This document shows positions 7,155 through 10,261 of a stretch of DNA of 10,261 nucleotides, one piece after another. The stretch's first letter is position 1. Each line of letters starts with the position of its first letter. The stretch spans positions 21,529,699 through 21,539,959 of the forward strand of contig NC_092563.1 in assembly GCF_037975245.1 (NCBI RefSeq). Reading direction: 5' to 3'. The position numbers and the translations under genes were made by a program. The DNA comes from Apostichopus japonicus (Eukaryota; Echinodermata; Holothuroidea; Aspidochirotida; Stichopodidae). Under the pieces are notes generated by a model. It had not been told where the DNA came from. It saw only the letters and a program-made list of their open reading frames with translations, and made no database searches.

Positions 7155-7176
7155 TTATATATATATATATATATAA
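7099..7176. repeat. (TA)n microsatellite, right side of the composite unit
   Basis: About 78 nt of AT/TA dinucleotides with interruptions (ATAC at about 7111-7114, TTTATTT at about 7150-7156). It begins at the base after the inverted end CCTGGATACGCGCCTG, mirroring the (TA)n tract left of 5155. Confidence 0.95.
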
Positions 7177-8330
7177 GCCAATGGGACATCGACAATGTGA
7201 TTTGATCGACATTCACGCTACCCTCAGGTGGAGAAATGGCGGGGTCTTATAGAAAATAGGCGGAGCCACAGACTACCCTCAGGTCGAGAAAAAAAATAAT
7301 AAGCGTTAACCCCCGTGCAAGATATGAATAATTCAGTGCACTGAGCTGGAGCTCACCTCTGGAGCTAGCGCTGCCCGCCTGATCATAGATCTCAGTCTAT
7401 ATTCAAAAATGTAAGGACGCCACTGTAGGCATTATGCTAGACACTACATGGTTCGCATACAACAAGGTCTCGAAACACTTCTTAAATGTACCAAAATGAT
7501 TTCATCTCGCGATGAATGTCATAATTCTCAAAATACTCGTGTAAATTCAAAGACGATAAGTATTATAGGAAGAAACAGCAAGCTTTGCGTAAAATTGATA
7601 TAATTAATGAACTACAGTAAATGGCTTAAGCAAGCCACCGTAATATTGAAACTCTCTTGACGTGTTTGCAGAACGATTGATCGAACATGTACAGTTTATA
7701 AGCTAATTGTTCCCAGACCAAATCTATTTGTGGTCCTACACACACAATTTAGGATAAATTGCATTTACATTCTCTTTGTGTTGCTGGGAAATCGTGTCAG
7801 ATCGCTGATATTGTACTATTACAGTAACGCACCCTTACATTTTCCATGTTTCCATAAAGGTTTGAGGGACATATGAATAATGGATGTGAAATATGTTCTA
7901 TCAGTTAGTGGCATACTTTTATTCCCGTGTTCTTGTAAGTATAAACTAATGAACTCTAGTCTAAATTTAATGTCTAACTCTAAGGAGTAAGGGACGTATG
8001 ACTGTTACTTGTTAGGCCTAACTTAGGCCCTATATACGCCGAATAGGATTTTTTTTTACCAAGTCTAAGATCACGCTGAGGACTAATATACAGGATCGTT
8101 ATTTAATGAGGCCATGACATGTAAAATCCAACTAAACGAGATTAAGTACCTCTGAATCTATGAGAAAATCTATGTTCAAAGCTATTCTCATCACCTTTAA
8201 ATCCTCAAGGACTAATTAGAAATGAACGTTTTAATATTTGCATCCGAAAACAGACCTCTGCAAACTGAGATTTCAAAATAACACAACGATAACGTCATAT
8301 TCAGGGCTGCCAGATGCAACCAAAGGTTTA
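7177..8330. other. Non-coding interval with one short direct repeat
   Basis: No gene or RNA is supported. A 19-nt direct repeat, CTACCCTCAGGTGGAGAAA, occurs at 7218-7236 and again at 7273-7291 with one mismatch (G to C). A small palindromic word GAGCTGGAGCTC lies near 7342-7353. The rest is unremarkable AT-rich sequence. Confidence 0.45.
7218..7291. repeat. 19-nt direct repeat, 55-nt period
   Basis: CTACCCTCAGGTGGAGAAA at 7218-7236 and CTACCCTCAGGTCGAGAAA at 7273-7291, 18 of 19 identical. The spacer carries GGCGGGGTC and AGGCGGAGCC words. It is probably a fragment of a dispersed repeat or a minimal tandem. Confidence 0.7.
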
Positions 8331-8405
8331 CGGCCAAATCATTGATTTTTTTATTGCCAAATCGGCCAAATTTATATGGAAAATTCGGCCAAATTCAGCC
8401 AAATT
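8331..8405 (+). repeat. GCCAAAT-rich degenerate tandem patch
   Basis: Five copies of GCCAAAT occur in 75 bp, mostly as CGGCCAAAT or TCGGCCAAATT, with irregular spacing of about 10 to 25 nt. The patch follows GGGCTGCCAGATGCAACC (about 8304-8321), which may mark the start of the same dispersed repeat. No coding potential is evident. Confidence 0.65.
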
Positions 8406-8472
8406 TTAACACGTGGAACAGGAATCCTCCAGTGGGGCAAATGGCGATCCTTTTGAGGAAGTGCGACCGAGC

Positions 8473-8493
8473 ACTAGTACTAGTAGTACTAGT
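8473..8493. repeat. Perfect 21-bp palindrome of CTAGTA units
   Basis: ACTAGTACTA, a single central G, and TAGTACTAGT form a perfect inverted repeat. Similar TAG/TAC trinucleotide sequence recurs at the right edge of the window (10247-10261). It is probably simple sequence and not a protein site. Confidence 0.7.
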
Positions 8494-8859
8494 ATTAGCG
8501 TTACTACACTGAAGCCGCAATAGACGAAGAAATGTTGCTGTATCATCTAAATTAACACCTCCTTCATTGCCCTATTGTGTAGTAATAAGCTATAAGGTTA
8601 GCTTCAGAAGGGATGGGTTACATCTTGTGAAAAATCTCAGTGCGCCAATTAATTTCTGGAATAGGCCTATGCTGGGTCAGTTAGTTATGGCAATAATATT
8701 TCTTATTCGTATTTCAGGAAAACCAATTTTTGTTCAGGAGGTAGTGGGGATGATAGCGATAGGTCAAAATAAGTAGTTAAAATGATTATATTCCAAAGGG
8801 TGTTTAAAACCTCACAGTCATTGAGTCAAAAATTCACACAACGTAGTTCAAATCTTAAA
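8494..8859. other. Non-coding interval, nothing supported
   Basis: A + strand frame at 8567-8776 is open and contains a fair acceptor (TTATTCGTATTTCAG at 8703-8717). Its residues (GKPIFVQEVVGMIAIGQNK) match no family I know, so no exon is called. The stretch at 8821-8876 is GT-rich on the - strand, which would suit the downstream element of the polyadenylation site nearby. Confidence 0.4.
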
Positions 8860-9793
8860 TCATAAATCAAACAAAGTTTATTCAACATCAGTTCTAGACA
8901 GTCATTCTGAACAAGCCCGTGACTATACCAACATCAACAACAATCAGCGGTTGCAGTCATATGTGCAATACGGATTCAATAATACACAATAATGAAAATC
9001 ATCAATGAGCTACAGTGTATAACCTTAAACAAAATCAATAATCATGGAACACTGCAAATATCCATAAACACAGTTAAAGCATATTCAAAATACTAACACC
9101 ATTATTTTCTCCTTGCATTATATGACATAAAAATAAAACTGTACTATCTATAGACAATATCATTCTTAAATTACACTGATGTAATTTGTGACATCAAAGG
9201 AGGTTTAAGGAAAAACTTACATGAAATTTTGGCTTTAAGCCTACAAAAGATATACATGTCCATCGCCATCAATGTTAAAGTAAATAGAATAGAGGGTAAT
9301 TTAAACCAAGAAACACTTCACGACCAACTCAAATGCAACAATGTTACCCATTCACGACCACACGTACAACACTGACGCGCAACGTGAAACACAGCATCAC
9401 ACACATTCAAACAATCGGAGACCATTTACAGGGTTGAGGGCTGAGTTTCTGAAGAAAGATTGTAAAACAAACCACCTGCTGCTGAAGAAACAAAGTCTAA
9501 ACATTCAAGAGTTCCGCTGCCTCCATTGGTCTTTATAATGACTTTCTGTCAAATATCATAGGAGATATGGATATTTTGGCTTCCAGACAAAAAGAACCAC
9601 TCAGGCAAACATGTCTGGGAGGTAAATGCTCCTAAAAAGGTCAATCCCCGTTCACTTACGCACATATTACATGACATCACAGCCAATACATGTGTCCAAA
9701 TGCTTCAATACATGCCTCTTCTTTTCATTGTTGATGTTGGGTCTGGAACATGACCATTTCGTCCTTAATTAAATCTTGAATTTCACTATACCA
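8860..9793 (-). other. Probable 3' untranslated region of the P2X7-like gene
   Basis: This stretch of about 930 nt follows the stop codon of the - strand exon and has no coding features on that strand. It leads to an AATAAA signal at 8882-8877. The low-coordinate limit is approximate: cleavage is expected some 10-30 nt past the signal. No intron signals were needed to connect stop and signal. The + strand open frame at 9341-9538 lies inside it and is not considered a gene. The extent is inferred; RNA data would settle it. Confidence 0.5.
8877..8882 (-). promoter_or_regulatory. Polyadenylation signal AATAAA
   Basis: The + strand TTTATT at 8877-8882 reads AATAAA on the - strand. It is the only exact copy I see on that strand between here and the stop codon at 9794. 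GT-rich words (TTTGATTTATGATTT, GTTGTGTG) follow within about 60 nt on the - strand, as expected for a real 3' processing site. Confidence 0.55.
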
Positions 9794-9980
9794 TCACTGA
9801 GGGAACCCTGACGGATTAATGATCCAACATAATCGTAGAGTAGAAAAGTTGTTTCTGTAGGTATTTCTGAACCAAGGCTTCCTAATTGAGTTTTCTCCTG
9901 GCAACTTGAATCCAGTATACTGACCATTGGCTGGAAACTCACTTCTGATCCTATAAACTGTGCATGATGGCAGCACAACC
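9794..9980 (-). CDS. Last exon of a P2X7 C-terminal-domain-like protein
   Basis: The exon encodes 61 residues plus a split codon, then TGA (9796-9794). The first 25 residues, VVLPSCTVYRIRSEFPANG then QYTGFK, match the pattern at the extreme C terminus of the P2X7 receptor cytoplasmic 'ballast' domain: LPSC..W.IR.EFP...GQY.GFK. In P2X7 the Cys of LPSC belongs to the zinc-binding part of that domain. Many invertebrate proteins carry the domain without a channel, so this need not be an ion channel. The acceptor is placed at CAG (9983-9981), leaving G to complete a split codon, probably Arg; an upstream AG in CTAGCAG is an alternative. The tail of about 36 residues after GFK is odd, since P2X7 ends almost immediately there. 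Upstream exons lie beyond the window. Confidence 0.75.
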
Positions 9981-10261
9981 CTGATGTGTCCTGCTAGTAA
10001 ATGTGGGCCCATGATGTCCACAATAACAAGCAGCGATACAATGTACAGTTATGGTTACATTTTTAGTGAATTTATACCTTCCATGTTTCATGAAACATTC
10101 TTTACAGCCTTTCAGACAATTGATTTGCAAAACTCCAGGACTAAGTACTAGACTTATAATGAGTATAAAATGACACATGCCTACCTAACATGGCTGCATT
10201 ATGCAGTTTTCACCCCCGAGCCAAACTTTCAGTCTTCAACCAACCCTACTAGTAGTAGTAC
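9981..10261 (-). other. Probable intron upstream of the P2X7-like exon
   Basis: No further segment of the P2X7-like domain (Cys/His-rich part, or the AYR...W block that precedes VLPSC in relatives) is visible here, so I read the stretch as intron. It contains a 13-nt palindrome, CTGCATTATGCAG (about 10193-10205), and ends in a TAG/TAC trinucleotide run. Overlapping open frames on both strands at 9951-10178 show no motifs. Confidence 0.45.

Noticed and set aside
8567-8776. Possible + strand exon after TTATTCGTATTTCAG
   Set aside because: The acceptor looks fair, but the peptide has no family match and the frame stops after about 20 residues; not enough to link it to the SAMD3-like gene.
1-10261. 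CRISPR array, bacterial operon, tRNA or rRNA gene
   Set aside because: No regularly spaced identical repeats with unique spacers, no ribosome-binding sites with long ORFs, no tRNA A/B box pair or rRNA-like conserved sequence seen on either strand.

Overview
The window looks like nuclear DNA from an animal. It has spliced exons with canonical donors and acceptors (GTAAGT, GTGAGT, pyrimidine tract then CAG), AT-rich introns, long gene-poor stretches, microsatellites and fold-back or palindromic non-autonomous repeats. There are no bacterial-style operons, ribosome-binding sites or long continuous ORFs. Two expandable animal gene families (SAMD3-like and P2X7 C-terminal-like) and GC-rich repeats with ends such as CATAGGCGTACG suggest a marine invertebrate, perhaps a deuterostome. 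That placement is from memory and is weak.

Region 1 (1-2142, + strand) holds three consecutive exons of a partial gene. Its product resembles the uncharacterised 'sterile alpha motif domain-containing protein 3-like' proteins that are abundant in fish and marine invertebrates. The conserved blocks only read through if two single-base differences in A homopolymers are allowed, one in exon 2 and one in exon 3. The copy is therefore either a young pseudogene or carries assembly errors. The gene enters from the left, and its 3' continuation after the donor at 2143 was not found.

Region 2 (2143-8860) has no gene I can support and is rich in repeats. In order it holds: a cluster of AACACC/GGTGTT palindromes (3323-3553); a 251-bp fold-back element (4401-4651); a roughly 1.9-kb unit (5155-7098) whose matching inverted ends are each abutted by a (TA)n tract, containing a 118-nt pure purine run and four copies of a GC-rich module; and a GCCAAAT-rich patch (8331-8405).

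Region 3 (about 8860-10261, - strand) holds the probable last exon of a gene whose product ends like the P2X7 C-terminal cytoplasmic domain (LPSC...IR.EFP...GQYTGFK). A stop codon, a long non-coding 3' stretch and an AATAAA signal follow it. The two genes point towards each other across the repeat-rich interval. Nothing shows that they work together.
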